A DNA stretch of 64,000 nt from Dolomedes plantarius. Lineage: Eukaryota > Arthropoda > Arachnida > Araneae > Dolomedidae. Shown here piece by piece: positions 23,101-34,505 of the stretch. The notes beneath the pieces were generated by a model, which worked only from the letters and a program-made list of their open reading frames with translations, searched no databases and was not told the DNA's origin. Numbering within the stretch: position 1 is the first letter of the stretch; each line of letters starts with the position of its first letter. Both the position numbers and the translations under genes were made by a program. The DNA lies in NCBI GenBank assembly GCA_907164885.2, contig OU015495.1:98562832-98626831 (forward strand). Direction: 5' to 3'.

Positions 23101-23706
23101 TTTTGAATAAAGTACAAAATAAACAGAAAATAAAAATTAAGAGCTTTAAAACTCACCATATGCAATTCCAATTTCAAATGGGACACGGAAAAAATACCCA
23201 AATCGAATCACTTCACACTCGAATCTCGAATTAAAGTTCACTTCAATTTACATTTTTATAAATCTCCATAAATCCCCAAAAAATCGGTATATATCTATTT
23301 AGTTTCAATAAAGTATTTATTATTGTTAAAAAGTTTGAATTAAGTTTTAAATTGTAAGCAGAAAAAGTTATCAATGACACATTTTTTTTCAGAGATTCAT
23401 GTTTTAGTGAGAATCATACTGTGAAAGAATCACGCTTTGTTTACATAATATCATCGGAAGTTCTCAAGATTAGAATCCAAATAACTCTAAAACTATTGAA
23501 GTAACAGATTAAGTGTACGGAGAAAAAATTATCAGTTTTTAAAGCTCTTTCCAAATATGTAACATTTATGTACTTTCATGAAAAAAAATACATCGTTCAA
23601 ATATTTTCAAATATGGTGAAAGACGGCTGGGAGGCTCTTCCATTTCTGGACTCACCCTTCAAAAATTGTTGGTTTTTTATTAATTAAAAATTAACGGTAA
23701 TAAAAT
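23101..23706. other. Helitron interior, no gene recognised
   Basis: AT-rich with no coding frame. It lies between the direct duplication and the conserved Helitron 5' end. Confidence 0.4.
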
Positions 23707-23840
23707 TTAAAATTCGGGCTTCGAGGTGCACTTTCCCATAGTCTGCACTACCCGTGTGCCAAATTTCATGGCTGTAAGTTTCATAGATTCGTCTGGAGGC
23801 CACACACAGGCGCGCAAACATTCGGTTTTATTAATATAGA
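23707..23840 (-). mobile_element. Helitron 5' terminal region
   Basis: On the minus strand, TCTATATTAATAAAACCGAA is followed by TTTGCGCGCC and then a conserved block including AATTTGGCACACGGGTAGTG and CAGACTATGG. The same block lies next to TCTTATTAATAAAAGCG at 41102-41234 and 42278-42381. Host A (complement of T23841) precedes TC. These are the 5' ends of one Helitron family. Confidence 0.75.
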
Positions 23841-24772
23841 TTATTTTTGGCAAAGTTTTGATAAATCATTAATGAGCAAAAGCTTCCGTTCTTTAACTGA
23901 CACCAAATTGAATGCTAGAAATCGTGATAGATTTTAGCGGAATACTCGGGATTTTTGATACGATTGGTTTAATTTATTTAAGGTATTTCTTTTTCATCCT
24001 TGGTGGACCTAAGAAATGTTTTTTTAAGTTTGTCTAGTTTTTCTGTTCTATACTGTAAGAATTCATCAGCATTCTACAGCTTATGTCTCCTTTCAATCTC
24101 AGCATTTTCACTTCTGATACATTTTAGAAAACCCGTTTTCTCAACACAGGCACTATTTTTGTAATTTTAGAGAGACTGTGAACATTTATTTCACTTATAT
24201 CTAATATTCGGAAATTAACTTCAATGGCCGTCTTTAAATATGGCGACTGAATTCAGCGAAAACTTTGTCAGAAGCATCTGCATATATTTTTTCCGAAGTA
24301 ATTTCAACTTGCAATCTTACCGCCACCATTGTCTTATTTTTCATCGATACCAAAAATTTCTTCGAGATTTTTTTTCGCGTACCTAAAAAAGTCTTACTAA
24401 ATGACCTCACTTTCAGAATAGTAGTTGCTTTTTTCAAAGCCCTCTCTCTACTCCAAGGTCTTCATTTTCGCTGTTTGCGGCATCACATACTTGAAACTAC
24501 TTTCAAACAATCCATTCAAAATCTAGATCGCTGTAACGCCATCTATTCGAAGATCTAGAACTGAACTCAGTGCTTATGGGTATGTAGCGAGCATTTAATA
24601 GAGAAAGAAGGCGGTGTCTCACCTAAACTGCGCTAGCGCATCCTCTGTTATGAACACTTTGGAAACATCAAACGGTTACGTAAAACTCTGGGTTTGGTTG
24701 ACTCTTAATTAAACACAGCAAAAACGGTTGCACGGTAGCGTCATTTCAGTAAAGGATGAGGTATATCTAAAA
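23841..24772. other. No gene recognised
   Basis: Overlapping open frames on both strands (24234-24437 minus, 24265-24558 plus) resemble no protein I know. No element ends were seen. Confidence 0.4.
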
Positions 24773-25577
24773 CTAGTTAAATACCCGTACTTCACTACGG
24801 AGTACATTCAAATTAAATACAACGGTCAATGTATGCAATTAATGCCAAAAAAATAAATATAAATATAAATATATTTATAATAAATACAACGATCAATGTA
24901 TGCAATTGATTAAAAAAACAAAAATATATATTTATAAAAAAAAATCGTAAGGGATATTTTTATAGATAAAATAATGTAAAAGATAATATTCAAATTAAAT
25001 CTAATAGAACATACTAAAGAATATTGTAAAGTCAATATAGTACAGTTTGAAGAACATATCTTTTACTGTACTTTAATATTTTTTTGGACAATGTCCAATA
25101 GTCTGCCGTATTAGCAAGAAAAAAAATTTTTTTTTTGTCTATTTCGTTGTTATGCACGTGACGCAAAATTAGTTTAAAGTATCGCAAAAAGAAAAGAAAC
25201 CACGTGATAAGCATTGAATAAATTAAATTCTAAAAATTAATCTTTAAAAATTTCCCAAAAATCAGAAAATGGAGGTAAAGATTCAAAAAAGATTTAATTT
25301 TAAAGGAATTATGATATTTCTCGTGATATAAATTTTATAACCCTCAAATTAATATTTTAAATGCAAACTTTAAAAATTGTGACAAAAACAGCTTAAAAAT
25401 TTAATTTAAAATATCTAAGAAGAATTTTTCGAAAATCTTTCTTAGTGCACCCCTACATTATAAGAAGAATCACCATGCAAAATTTCAGCCCTTTAGGTCC
25501 GGCGGTTTGGTCTGTGCGTTATCTATCAGTCAGTCAGTCAGTCAGTTACGGAACTGTTATATATATATATATATAGA
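24773..25577 (-). mobile_element. Non-autonomous Helitron, 805 bp
   Basis: On the minus strand it starts TCTATATATATATATAT at 25577 and ends CTAG at 24773-24776, with host A (24772) and T (25578). The 3' hairpin carries one change from the 15697 copy (ACTTCACTACGG for ACTTCGCTACGG). Interior blocks match 4035-4829 in order, including ATTTCAGCCCTTTAGGTCCG near the 5' end and a (CAGT)n run. A (GATA)n run follows outside the element (25576-25600). Confidence 0.88.
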
Positions 25578-25600
25578 TAGATAGATAGATAGATAGATGA

Positions 25601-28222
25601 GTAGATACAGAAGAAGACAAGTTTGTTAAAATCGCTCCAGAGGTTACCAAATCCTACCAGTCTTTAGGGCCCTAAGCCATAAGCAGCCATTTGGTGATTA
25701 TTTTAATTTGTTAATCGACAAATTTAAGTTTGCACCACTTTATATTCTGTACCTTAGTTTGAGGGAGGTTTGATGCTCTCCACTGAGCACAACAACTAAG
25801 GAGAAACTTAGAAAGTTCTATAAGATTGTTGAGAGATGCATATTCTGTATCAGACAAGCAGTGCTACATGTTCCTTCGCTCAATGGAATGATCGCTGAAT
25901 CTGTTTACTGAAGATAAGCGTCAAGCGGACTTTACAGCGATATTTGTTAAAAGTGAAGGGATCACTCAAGCTACTGGTTGTCATTTATTTGAGATATCAA
26001 ACGCTTTTACGTTCAATAGGCTCGATTCTCCCCTACATTCACACAACTACAGTGGACCAGTTTCACGCACGTCCCATGTCATGGCAGTCATAAAATCAAT
26101 TCTCGAATCATAGTTATTAAATGCGTTGAAATGCCCACTGAATAGTTTTCGAAAGATTTGTAGCCAGTCAGCTCTACCTGCAGTTGAAATGGCATAGGGC
26201 TATATGGAATCTGATATTCAAACTAAAAAGCATTCCTATACGCGCAGTATTTTTTGGGGGGAGGATAAATTATAATATATTCTTCTCCCCCCCCCCAAAA
26301 AAACTTAAATATTTAGATAAGAAAAGGAAATCTCAATTTTGAAAGTTAGCGATTGTTTGCAAACTTCTCCATCATGAAAGTGATTAAAAAAAATAAGGAT
26401 AATATTCCTCTGAATTAGTCATCGCTTTTAAGAGCAATGAAAAGTGTTACCGCTTTCTTTTTCCTTACGATCTGTCGAATTTACGCCATTAGCAAAGCAC
26501 CACAAATCAAGCAGATGTCAAAAAAAAGAAAATAATAAAGAATCCACAGGTGATAAAGGAAAAGAAACGCCAAGCAGTCTGCCTTGGTTAAACAAAAAAA
26601 GACACAGTATTTATTTTCTTTTTCTTTTCTCTATTCAATGCCGATCACACTTACAGAAACTAATTTCCATCGCGTTTTTCCTTGAAGTCTCAGGCGAACG
26701 TGGTCGGCAACTGACGTCAGCTCCTGACCTTGATTTTCGCGAACATTTTGTTGAAATGTTATGTAACTGTGTGGGAACGGCAGGCACTAATTACTTCCTC
26801 GCTCACGTTGTGTTAACACAGGGAGGAAATTTTGCCAACGGTTTTTTTCTTTAAACTACTCGTGTATATATGTAAATATTTCTTTATTTTCGAGTGCAAA
26901 TGTTGCTTCAGATTAACATCTCCCGAAACCACTTCGCGACAGAGGGATTTCCCAACGGCGTGTAACTAAATATTTTTGTTTTGTAGGGATTTTAATACAT
27001 TATGGTGAAATGTAAGCCATACTATTACGGCTTCAAGGTTCCCTTTGAATTATCTTAAGTTATCTTATTTAAGTTTTTTCATAAATAGTTAGAGCACATG
27101 TCTCGTGGTTCATGTATTATATAAACTCGGGTAATATCTGGGTACCCGGTCCTGAAAAAACTGAAAACCGAAGCCTGGCTCTGTTTTAATTCCGGTTCAT
27201 CCATCCTTAATCACGTGTGCTCTGCAAAACATTCGCGAGTCTAAAATGGGCTCAGTTGACATGCAATTATCCTCGTGGTTTTGTCATAACATTACACCTG
27301 CTCTTTCATCTGCAAAGAGTAATTTTAAGGGGCCTAGATGTCCGAGCTGACGCATCCAACATTTTGTTGCTAGGCGAAGTCGCCATTTTGATGGGATACT
27401 TATTGAAACGATATTTTCACTTTGAGTCTCACCTTAAATGACTCGACTATGAAGAAAAATATTTATTTCGAGGAAATTTTACGGAAATTCTCAGTGGAGA
27501 GGGCCATTTAGATTTATATGTCACTCCACAACCTCAAAAGCGAACTGTATCGTCGGTAAAGTTTAGAAGGTGTAAATAGTTTGCTTGAAAGAACTTTTAG
27601 TTCGAATTACACATTGCCTTTAGGTTTGCCACGTATTAACTTAGAGCCAAAAATAATCGAATCCACAAAGCAAGCTGAATAGGAAACGTTTAACTCCGAT
27701 GTTTTGAAACCTGTCGATGAAACAGCAACAGACGCGTTGCGTGGAGTAAGTTTTGGCAAGATTGGCAATTAAGTATGGAGATTCATGAATCAGTCTTGAT
27801 ATTTAAGAGTTCTAACCCATTCTTCTTTATTCTTAACACAAATCATAAAAATTGCAAGCTTAATTTCGTACAAGTCATCTGTCCGATTCCGTTAACATCT
27901 ATTAAAGGTAAAAAAAAGAACATTGTGCTACTTTGGCTACTGTTGTGTGCACTCCTCACAATTTTAAAGAAAATTAAGTGTGCAGAAATAGACGACAATT
28001 GAATGGGGAATACAGATCCAAAACCAAAGGTAGACTAAAAAATAAATCTCACACGAAAACACCATTTATGTCAAGCTATCGTTTGAAAAAAAAAATCCGT
28101 AGACATATCAAAACACAAAGCATATGAGTTACCAAGGAGGAATACGTTTTGCAAATGATTTTGAGGCTAAAGAAATATTGGAGGAAAATTCCACGTGCAC
28201 ATTTAAGTTGTACAATGTTAGA
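25601..28222. other. No gene recognised
   Basis: The longest open frame (26444-26854, 136 residues) begins MLPLSFSLRS and ends in a Phe/Leu run. I recognise no family, and it has no neighbours to support it. C10 at 26287-26296 follows a GGGGG-rich stretch. If a host gene lies near this window, this less repetitive interval is the most likely place for an exon, but nothing demonstrates one. Confidence 0.35.
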
Positions 28223-28586
28223 CTAAAGCCTTGTTCCCATTGCTTTCGTAGCGTCAGCGTGAGGGTCTGTTCACATAGAATCCGTCAGCGTTACTCGTAT
28301 TGACATATTTTAAACCAATCACAGGCCTTAACAATTTTGTTGCTTATCGTTTGGTGGTTTGTTATTGGTAAAATATATTTCAATAAGAGTAACGATTTAA
28401 TGTGAATTATTCTTACTGATTTAATGTGAACTGGCCCTTACTCGCATCGAAATACTGGTAAGCAATTTCAGACCTCAACAATTTCGTGGCTATTCGATTA
28501 GAGGTCTGTAACTGGTTAAAAATATTTCGAGGCGAGTAAAGCTGACGCTACGCTACGGTCCGGAAGCAACCGGAACAAGTCCTTAG
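28223..28586. mobile_element. MITE with nested MITE-like inverted repeats
   Basis: Outer ends: CTAAAGCCTTGTTCCCATTG at left and, from the right, CTAAGGACTTGTTCCGGTTG, both continuing toward a GTAGCG/CGTCAGC block. Inside, AGGGTCTGTTCACAT (about 28263) and its inverted relative AAGGGCCAGTTCACAT (about 28440) frame a second element. No coding capacity. Superfamily is not assigned. Confidence 0.6.
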
Positions 28587-28591
28587 TCAGG

Positions 28592-28752
28592 TTTGGTTTG
28601 GTTTGGTTTGGTTTGGAGCGCTACGAAGTTTTTGCTACACGAGGGCTAATTAGACCGGGACCTACAGTTTAAAGCCGATTCTGAACGGCTACAGATGTCC
28701 ATGCCAACAGTGGTACTCGAAAACAACAGAATCTGAACCGAATGCCAACGCT
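28592..28752 (-). mobile_element. tRNA-derived SINE with (CCAAA)n tail, truncated
   Basis: The plus strand starts with (GGTTT)n and continues GAGCGCTACGAAGTTTTTGC, TACACGAGGGC and AATTAGACCGGGACCTACAG, matching 33380-33561 and 52806-52990. The tRNA-like head is cut off near the A box. CTTAGTCAGG lies on both sides (28582-28591 and 28753-28762), a likely target duplication, although the SINE head itself contains a similar string. Confidence 0.75.
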
Positions 28753-28762
28753 CTTAGTCAGG

Positions 28763-29672
28763 AAGATTGTATAAAAAACTGAAATTTCTTCTACTATGGG
28801 GGGGGGTGAAATGTCTTTATTACTACGATAATATTTTTTTTTAAGTCTGGTAAATTAACTTATATATATATACATGCGGGCATTACAGAAAACTTTTTCG
28901 CTCTTGCCAAAATTTAACGAGTTATTCCCTTTCATATAAAGGATAACTCCATTTCATCCTTCGCTTAATTTCGGCATTCAGGCTACTAAATCACTTTAGG
29001 AGATAGGTGACCTCTCTTGAACTAACGTAATCATTTTATATTGAAATTCTATTCTCATCGTTATAACTTGATTTTCTTCTTCCTGTTTATTCTGTCAACT
29101 CTGAAAAAAACTGCCTTGACCACCAGTATCGAAAACAATCTAAGTATCACCTAAGTAATCGGTGTTAGAAACTCTCAAAATCGCCTGTCTCTAATAGTTT
29201 ATAAATGGCATCTTACTATTTATTGCCAGGAGATGCCGAATGCAAGGGATTGATAAATGAAAGCCTATCCCCTCCCAAACCCGTCGATGATCCCGTAGGA
29301 TCATTAAAAGCTTTCGCTTCCGCCCATTTTTACCCCCTTTCCTTGGCTAATCACAAAGTAGAGATGCAACAAGTATGCTTTGAACTGTGCAGTTCGCATG
29401 TAAACTAGGCAACCGTTTCTAATTAGTCGAATTATGTTAATCGACAAAACAACGTTCTTCCCCGGCGATTCCCTACCGGTGTGCCGCGGTACTTTAGGAT
29501 GCTGTAAGATCGGGCAGGGGTGCCGCGAGATTTTTTTTCTTTGCATAAACAAAAGAAAAATATATCAATAGGGCTCACTTAAAATAAATAATAAGTTGAA
29601 TTAAAGACTCGAGGATGAGTTAGCTACCTTCAAGCCCACAACTGTTAGGCTCGATATCAAACATTTGCACTG
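28763..29672. other. No gene recognised
   Basis: Short open frames at 29205-29408 and 29304-29552 overlap on opposite strands and are unconvincing. A GTGCCGCGGTACTTTAGG...GGGGTGCCGCGAGATTTTTT stretch near 29480-29540 resembles decayed hAT DNA, without identifiable ends. Confidence 0.35.
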
Positions 29673-29836
29673 TAAGGGACTGTTCATTTAGCAGTCGTTA
29701 GCGTAAGCTTTAAATTTTAACCAATCATATAGCTGAGCTCTATGACATCATCCGTTGACTCGCGTATCATCATTCGTTACAATCCGTTGACCTTCTATAC
29801 TTATGCTAACGGACTGCTATGTGAACAGGCCTTAAG
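29673..29836. mobile_element. MITE with TTAAGG-type ends
   Basis: The left end TAAGGGACTGTTCATTTAGC and the right end read inward, TTAAGGCCTGTTCACATAGC, continue as AGTCGTTAGCGTAAG and AGTCCGTTAGCATAAG, giving an inverted repeat of about 35 bp. The element is about 160 bp and non-coding. Its end motif resembles the inner element at 28263-28441. Confidence 0.65.
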
Positions 29837-30037
29837 CCTCCATCGTAAGTCTCACGTTAATAAAACAAAACTCTTTTTAGCGATTCCCATTGTAGTCTTC
29901 TAGGGCAGAGGTACTCAAACTGCGGCCCACCAAACTTGAATGTGCGGCCCGAGACACTCCCACTCATTATTAGGCAGGTGCACTTCTAAATTTAATTTTA
30001 GAAATGAGTAACTTGAAAAATATAAAACCGTACAAAA

Positions 30038-30235
30038 ATGGGCCACTTGTTGTTCACATTTTTCGCATCTGCGTATCTTTGTGAACCATCCCACTCTAAA
30101 ATGAAATATGCGAAGAACGTATGTAAAAATCGACTTACTGATTCTTACTTTCATGATATATTGAGAGTATCATATAGCAAGTATAATCCTGATTTGGCTA
30201 AAGTAGTCAAAAGTTTGTCTCACCATAAAAAATAA
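30038..30235 (+). pseudogene. hAT transposase C-terminal fragment
   Basis: The peptide contains SAYLCEPSHSKMKYAKN, then RLTDSYFHDILRVSYSKYNPD, then LAKVVKSL. This parallels the C-terminal hAT dimerisation region of the ZBED/GTF2IRD2-like group, where the family pattern is STYLCE...FSxMK...RLTDEHL...LRVATS...PDI..L. The stop is at 30233-30235. Nothing of the RNase H-like catalytic core remains in frame upstream. The final 60 or so residues of a family protein of roughly 500-600 residues survive. Confidence 0.75.
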
Positions 30236-30396
30236 CCCGCTCATTTTTAAATAAACTTTTGAATACTTTTAGGTTTCGAGTTTTGTTTTTTACGTCATTA
30301 TATTATGAGGTATGGTGTACTATGTCGGAACCCGCGTCACGTAACAATCATATGCATGCGGCCAGAAAGAAAAAAAGGTTGAGTGTGGCTGCTCTA

Positions 30397-31687
30397 CACT
30401 ACTGGCCAAAAGTATTGCAAGTTTGAGAAATCTAACATTTTTTCAAGAATAAGCCCCAAAAAATAATATATTTTCAATGCAACTGATATTTTTTAATGTC
30501 AATATGTTAAATTAGTTTAAAGACAAGATATGATTAAGTTATTGAAAAAAAATAATTATTTAATTTTATAAAAAACAGCATACAAAAAATGTACAGGTTA
30601 TCAGAAATCGGCACCCATTTTGGTTCCCCGGAATAAATTAAATAAATAAACAATTTCAAGTTCTTCTGAGCAGAAAAGATAATAAATGAGTGCAATTGAA
30701 CCGAAAAGCATTTAATATGTTGTTGGGCCGCCTCTGGCTTTGATCACAACAGGCACTCTTTTAGACATGGAATCCACAAGGTTTTGCAACACTACTTTCG
30801 GTATTTCATGGTGGCAAATTTGAATTATTAATCTTTCGTTTTGTTCTGGGATGATTTTGAGATATTTTCCTTACAATTATACTCCTTGAATTCTCAACAG
30901 AATTTAAATCTCGCGAGTTTCCTGGCCATGGGGAACTCGCATTAATACCATGTTTTGCAAATTCAGCCTTAACCTAAAATAAGGAATGTTTCGATTTAGA
31001 GTTCAGAATTGAACTCTAATGAAATTTAATTTAATTTCAAAGTTTTTTTTTTGCCTTTTTCGATGTATTGCAGGATGCTAGGTCTTGCTGAAATACCCAT
31101 TTCTGCCTTGGGAACATGTCATGAGCACTAGGAAACAATCGATCCTTCAGGACACTAATATACTGGTCACTCTTCATAATTCCCTGTACAAAATGGAGTC
31201 GTCCATTTGACTTATATGATATGCAGCCCTACACCATTTGGCTTTCTGGGTGTTATGCTGTATGAACCAAGAAATCTGGACTCATGGAAAACCTAGTGTT
31301 GCAAAACCTTGTGGACTCCATGTCTAAAAGAATGCCTGTTGTAATCAAAGCCAGAGGCGGCCCAACAATATATTAAATGCTTTTCGGTTCAATTGCACTC
31401 ATTCATTATCTTTTCTGCTCAGAAGAACTTGAAATTGCTTATTTATTTCATTTTATTCCGGAGAACCAAAATGGAGTCCGATTTCTGATAACCTGTACAT
31501 TTTTGTATGCTATTTTTTATAAAATTAAATAATTATTTTTGTTCAATAACGTAATCATATCTTGTCTTTAATTTAACATATTGACATTAAAAAATATCAG
31601 TTGCATAGAAAAATTATTATTTTTTGGGACTTATTCTTGAAAACAATGTTAGATTTCTCAAACTTGCAATACTTTTGGCCAGTAATG
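30397..31687. mobile_element. Fold-back Tc1-like element, ~400-bp inverted arms
   Basis: Ends are CACTACTGGCCAAAAGTATT at left and CATTACTGGCCAAAAGTATT read from the right. TA lies on both sides (30395-30396 and 31688-31689). The inverted repeat does not stop at a normal TIR length. It runs from 30397 to about 30802 and from about 31283 to 31687. Each arm includes the coding sequence for the transposase C-terminus (VVIKARGGPT). The centre (30803-31282) holds the rest of a degenerate transposase in minus orientation. The N-terminal half and original 5' end have thus been replaced by an inverted copy of the 3' end. It lies inside the hAT relic 29906-31972. Confidence 0.85.
30712..31190 (-). pseudogene. 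Tc1-like transposase 3' half, degraded
   Basis: The minus strand reads MKSDQYISVLKDRLFPSAHD, then FPRQKWVFQQDLASCNTSKK. QQDLASCNTSKKA is the second catalytic Asp region, usually QQDNAPCHTSK. About 85-95 bp of AT-rich sequence ending TTTTAG interrupts the frame. It resumes KAEFAKHGINASSPWPGNSR with DLNSVENS, the region of the third catalytic residue (family pattern WPxxSPDLNPIENLW). A stop and frameshift follow before the C-terminal VVLQNLVDSMSKR and VVIKARGGPT, ending at TAA near 30712. Confidence 0.75.
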
Positions 31688-31972
31688 TAGTGCAATACTA
31701 TACTGAATCTCATGGCTATTTTTGAAACTGTATTAATGTATCCTATTCTAGTGTTTGTTATCTTTCTATATCTTTTATTAAATGAATATAATCAGCAATG
31801 GAGAAAGTATTTAATCGAACTTAATTATAACATATTCCTGAAGTATATTTCACTTTTGTTTAATATTTTTAAAAATTTTGAAAAAAACAATGTAAAATTC
31901 TAGCAAGTCTGCCCCAAGTTTCTAATCTCATTTCCGAGGGTGCCGCAGACGTAGAAAGGTTATGAGTCTCTG

Positions 31973-32659
31973 TTCTATCGTGTAGTTGGAAAAGTCTCAA
32001 ACATACTTACCTCTCTTCAGTTCCGAATGGCTACAACCTGAAAATGTGAAATCCTTCATTATTTTCGTCAAATACACCCGTTCTGTATACAATTTAGGAG
32101 ACAGATATAATAAACAAAGGTGAACAGCATTTACAAATTCACCCGTTTTTCTTTCATTTATTATACACAAACTTTGTTTCCGACTAGATACAAAGTCGTC
32201 TTTTTGGGAGAGACTGTATATAGATCGCGTTCAAAGGATGTGAAACGAAAGAAAAACAGAATAGTCGCCAAAGAGAGAATAAATTGGCAGTCTCTAGAAA
32301 TTAATGCCATCTGTATCGGTGCTAAAGAAACACCGCAGCCTTTCCAATCAACAACAGCTGTTGCGGACACAATATTCCCCTTAGCGTAAAAGAGAAACAT
32401 GGCCGGGTAATTTTTATGACAGACTTAATCTTCTATCGTTTAGTAGCAACTTAATTGAACTGTTTACATAATAATTTTTTTAACCCACAGGTTACTAAGG
32501 CTATTTTTAATACTGTGTCTCGTAACTTCTTTTAGACTGTTACTGTGCCCTCGAGGGGTTTTTCCCCTTTACCCTATTTTTTATAATGATGCGATTTTAA
32601 CTGAGAATTTCGCCTAGAATAAATTCAGGCTTTATTCGCAACAATAAATTAAAGTGGGG
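31973..32659. other. No gene recognised
   Basis: Opposite-strand open frames at 32120-32400 overlap each other completely and lack family features. Confidence 0.35.
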
Positions 32660-32885
32660 GTAAATTAATGATAAATTTGAGCTTTGTAAACTCCACAATA
32701 TGTATTAAAAATCTCTAGTAGTTTCGGATAAAATAGATGTAATTCTTCATCAGGCCACAGAACATCGTGTTCGATTGTTTCTAAGGTCAAACCACAAATG
32801 CATTTTCGACAGCTTTCCCAGGGATCTAACCAGCGACCTTCTACTCTCTGACCCTGTGTGCTGATCATAACACTTCTATAGCCAA
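32660..32885 (-). mobile_element. Possible SINE with tRNA-like head
   Basis: Read from 32885 on the minus strand, TGGCTATAGAAGTGTTATGA (A-box-like) precedes AGGTCGCTGGTTAGATCCC (B-box-like GGTTAGATCC). No target duplication or second copy was found, so this could be a chance match or an old tRNA pseudogene. Confidence 0.3.
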
Positions 32886-33368
32886 GTCACAATCTTTATG
32901 AAAAACACACAAATTTCCCATCTGAGAAAGGCCGGGATACCTTAACACCTGTCAAATTCACTTGGTTCGCTCGATAGCGAATTTTAGAACCAATCTGCCC
33001 TACATCCTTGCATTTCCTTAACTTAAAGTACAGTTGGATAGTGTGGAAAATTATCTAGGGAATTCTGCTGCCCAAAGAAATATGTTGACAATTATACAAC
33101 TAAGCCAGATAATGATCCTCACAAAACCTTAAATTCTTCCCAGCTTTGGATAAATTGGGAGTCACTAAACCCCAATCAAATTATTTTAATTTGCTAAGTA
33201 GCCAATTTACGGAACCTTCTGCTCTACAATTTCGCGCTTTCCGTTTTCTTCCAATCTTAAAATAAAAGTTAAATGTCCCGGGAATCTACCTAAAGGTTCT
33301 CGATTTTCTGGACAGATGTGATGACCATTACACCTCTAGATCCTCACAAGCTTCAAAATGACCCCTGA
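32886..33368. other. No feature recognised
   Basis: No supported feature. Confidence 0.4.
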
Positions 33369-33379
33369 CATAGAATGAT

Positions 33380-33561
33380 CGGTTTGGTTTGGTTTGAAGC
33401 GCTACGGTCAACTTTTTGCTACACGAGGGCAAATTAGACCGGGACCTACAGTTTAAAGCCGATTCCGAACGGTTACAAATATTCATGCCAACAGTGGGAC
33501 TCGAACAAACAGGATCTGAACCGAATGCCAGCGCCCTAGTCATTCGGCCATCACCTGGCTC
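33380..33561 (-). mobile_element. tRNA-derived SINE, complete
   Basis: On the minus strand, from 33561: GGAGCCAGGTGATGGCCGAA with TGGCCGAATGACTAGGG as the A box, then a degenerate B box (TTGTTCGAGTCCC), a body ending GTAGCGCTTC, and a (AAACC)n tail. The 11-bp target duplication CATAGAATGAT at 33369-33379 and 33562-33572 is exact. The length is 182 bp. It has the full head-body-tail order and defines the family also found at 28592-28752 and 52806-52990. An active copy would be transcribed by RNA polymerase III and mobilised by a LINE not present here. Confidence 0.88.
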
Positions 33562-33572
33562 CATAGAATGAT

Positions 33573-34074
33573 AGAGACACCCTGCGCTCCATTCGAAATC
33601 ACCTCATTTGCTCAGTCTTCCCCTTTCAGTCAATGTCTACGCGACCTTTATCTACTGCCTGGAAATATATTTGCACGTAAATGCATCTATTTACTTTCTA
33701 GTATTTCCTCCATTTTTTCTGATCATTTAATTCCATTCCTTTATTCCTTAATTACTTTTCATTATTACGTCTTCTCGGTTGTATTTCCCCCGCCGCCTTT
33801 TCAAATTTTCAACATTATTTGTTAGTTTCGCTAACGGGTGTGTTTCGTGTGTGAGCTGGTGATCATAAAATGTCTCCCCTTTATTTTCATCTTTCCTATG
33901 TCCGTTTCTTCCGCCACCTACTACGACCTTCTTTTAAAATTTTCTGACATCTCCGCTACTTATATCGAAGAGTCTGTTGATCCCCGTATTTTTCAATTTT
34001 CTATAGATTTAATCACACCTAATGCCTGATGATAAGCTGTTAATTAGTTTGAAACTAGTTGCCCCATTTTCATT
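33573..34074. other. No gene recognised
   Basis: T- and C-rich; the open frames 33568-33825 and 33838-34029 are low-complexity. Confidence 0.4.
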
Positions 34075-34078
34075 TTAA

Positions 34079-34505
34079 GGTTGCTGTGTACTAACCCTAT
34101 TGGATTCGTTCACTTCAATGATTACCCATGGAGAAAATGTGTCTACTATTTACACCTACATAAATGCTGATAATTCAATAAAAAAAATGGTATTTTCAGA
34201 TAGCCTGAACTTTTCTGCACCTTTCAACAGGATTCAATTTATAAATTTCGTCCACCAAAGGAAATTATGAGCGTTTAAAACACACTATACCAGATCCGCC
34301 CCCCCCCCCCGAATAATCTAAATTTTTAAATATTATTTGCATTAAAAAAAAAGCGAAAAAAAAACCAAGGTGTAGAATTTTTCTCTGTATTACGGAGTAC
34401 AATTTTTAAAAAATCTTTAAATTAAAGTCAGCAATCCTTGGAAAAATTTTCTCCATAAGTTTTCATTGAGGTGAGCGAATCCAATAGGGTTAGTACACAG
34501 CAGCT
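34079..34505. mobile_element. MITE flanked by TTAA, 427 bp
   Basis: The left end GGTTGCTGTGTACTAACCCT and the right end read inward, AGCTGCTGTGTACTAACCCT, both continue ATTGGATTCG. The inverted repeat is about 60 bp. TTAA is on both sides (34075-34078 and 34506-34509). TTAA targets are typical of piggyBac, but the ends lack the usual CCC start, so the superfamily is open. A C12 run lies inside at 34299-34310. Confidence 0.7.

Larger units (their letters stand above)
15697..23840 (-). mobile_element. Large decayed Helitron, ~8.1 kb with insertions
   Basis: Three signals lie in the correct order on the minus strand. The 5' end is TCTATATTAATAAAACCG at 23840. A Rep-like frame with an HUH motif is at 20600-19956. 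The 3' end has the CCGTAGCGAAG hairpin and CTAG at 15697-15700, with host A at 15696. The first ~1.9 kb of the right-reading interior (15697-17556) matches the short Helitrons at 4035 and 24773, apart from the DD41D insertion. Beyond that it diverges into AT-rich DNA. No helicase domain was seen, so it is internally deleted. The extents could instead represent two overlapping Helitrons of related families, since the 5' end resembles the 41234/42381 type rather than the 4829 type. Confidence 0.5.
29906..31972 (+). mobile_element. hAT element relic
   Basis: The left end CAGAGGTACTCAAACTGCGG and the right end read inward, CAGAGACTCATAACC then TGCGGCACCC, are diverged hAT-type inverted repeats. 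Flanking 8-mers TTCTAGGG (29898-29905) and TTCTATCG (31973-31980) match at six of eight positions, consistent with an old 8-bp duplication. The interior retains the C-terminus of a transposase (30038-30235) and then the fold-back Tc1 insertion at 30397-31687. Most of the original element is gone. Confidence 0.65.

Noticed and set aside
26444..26854. 136-residue open frame as a host gene
   Set aside because: No recognisable domain, signal or homologous neighbour; a frame of this length can arise by chance over 64 kb and six frames.
32120..32400. Opposite-strand frames of 79 and 89 residues
   Set aside because: They overlap fully, and neither has recognisable motifs.
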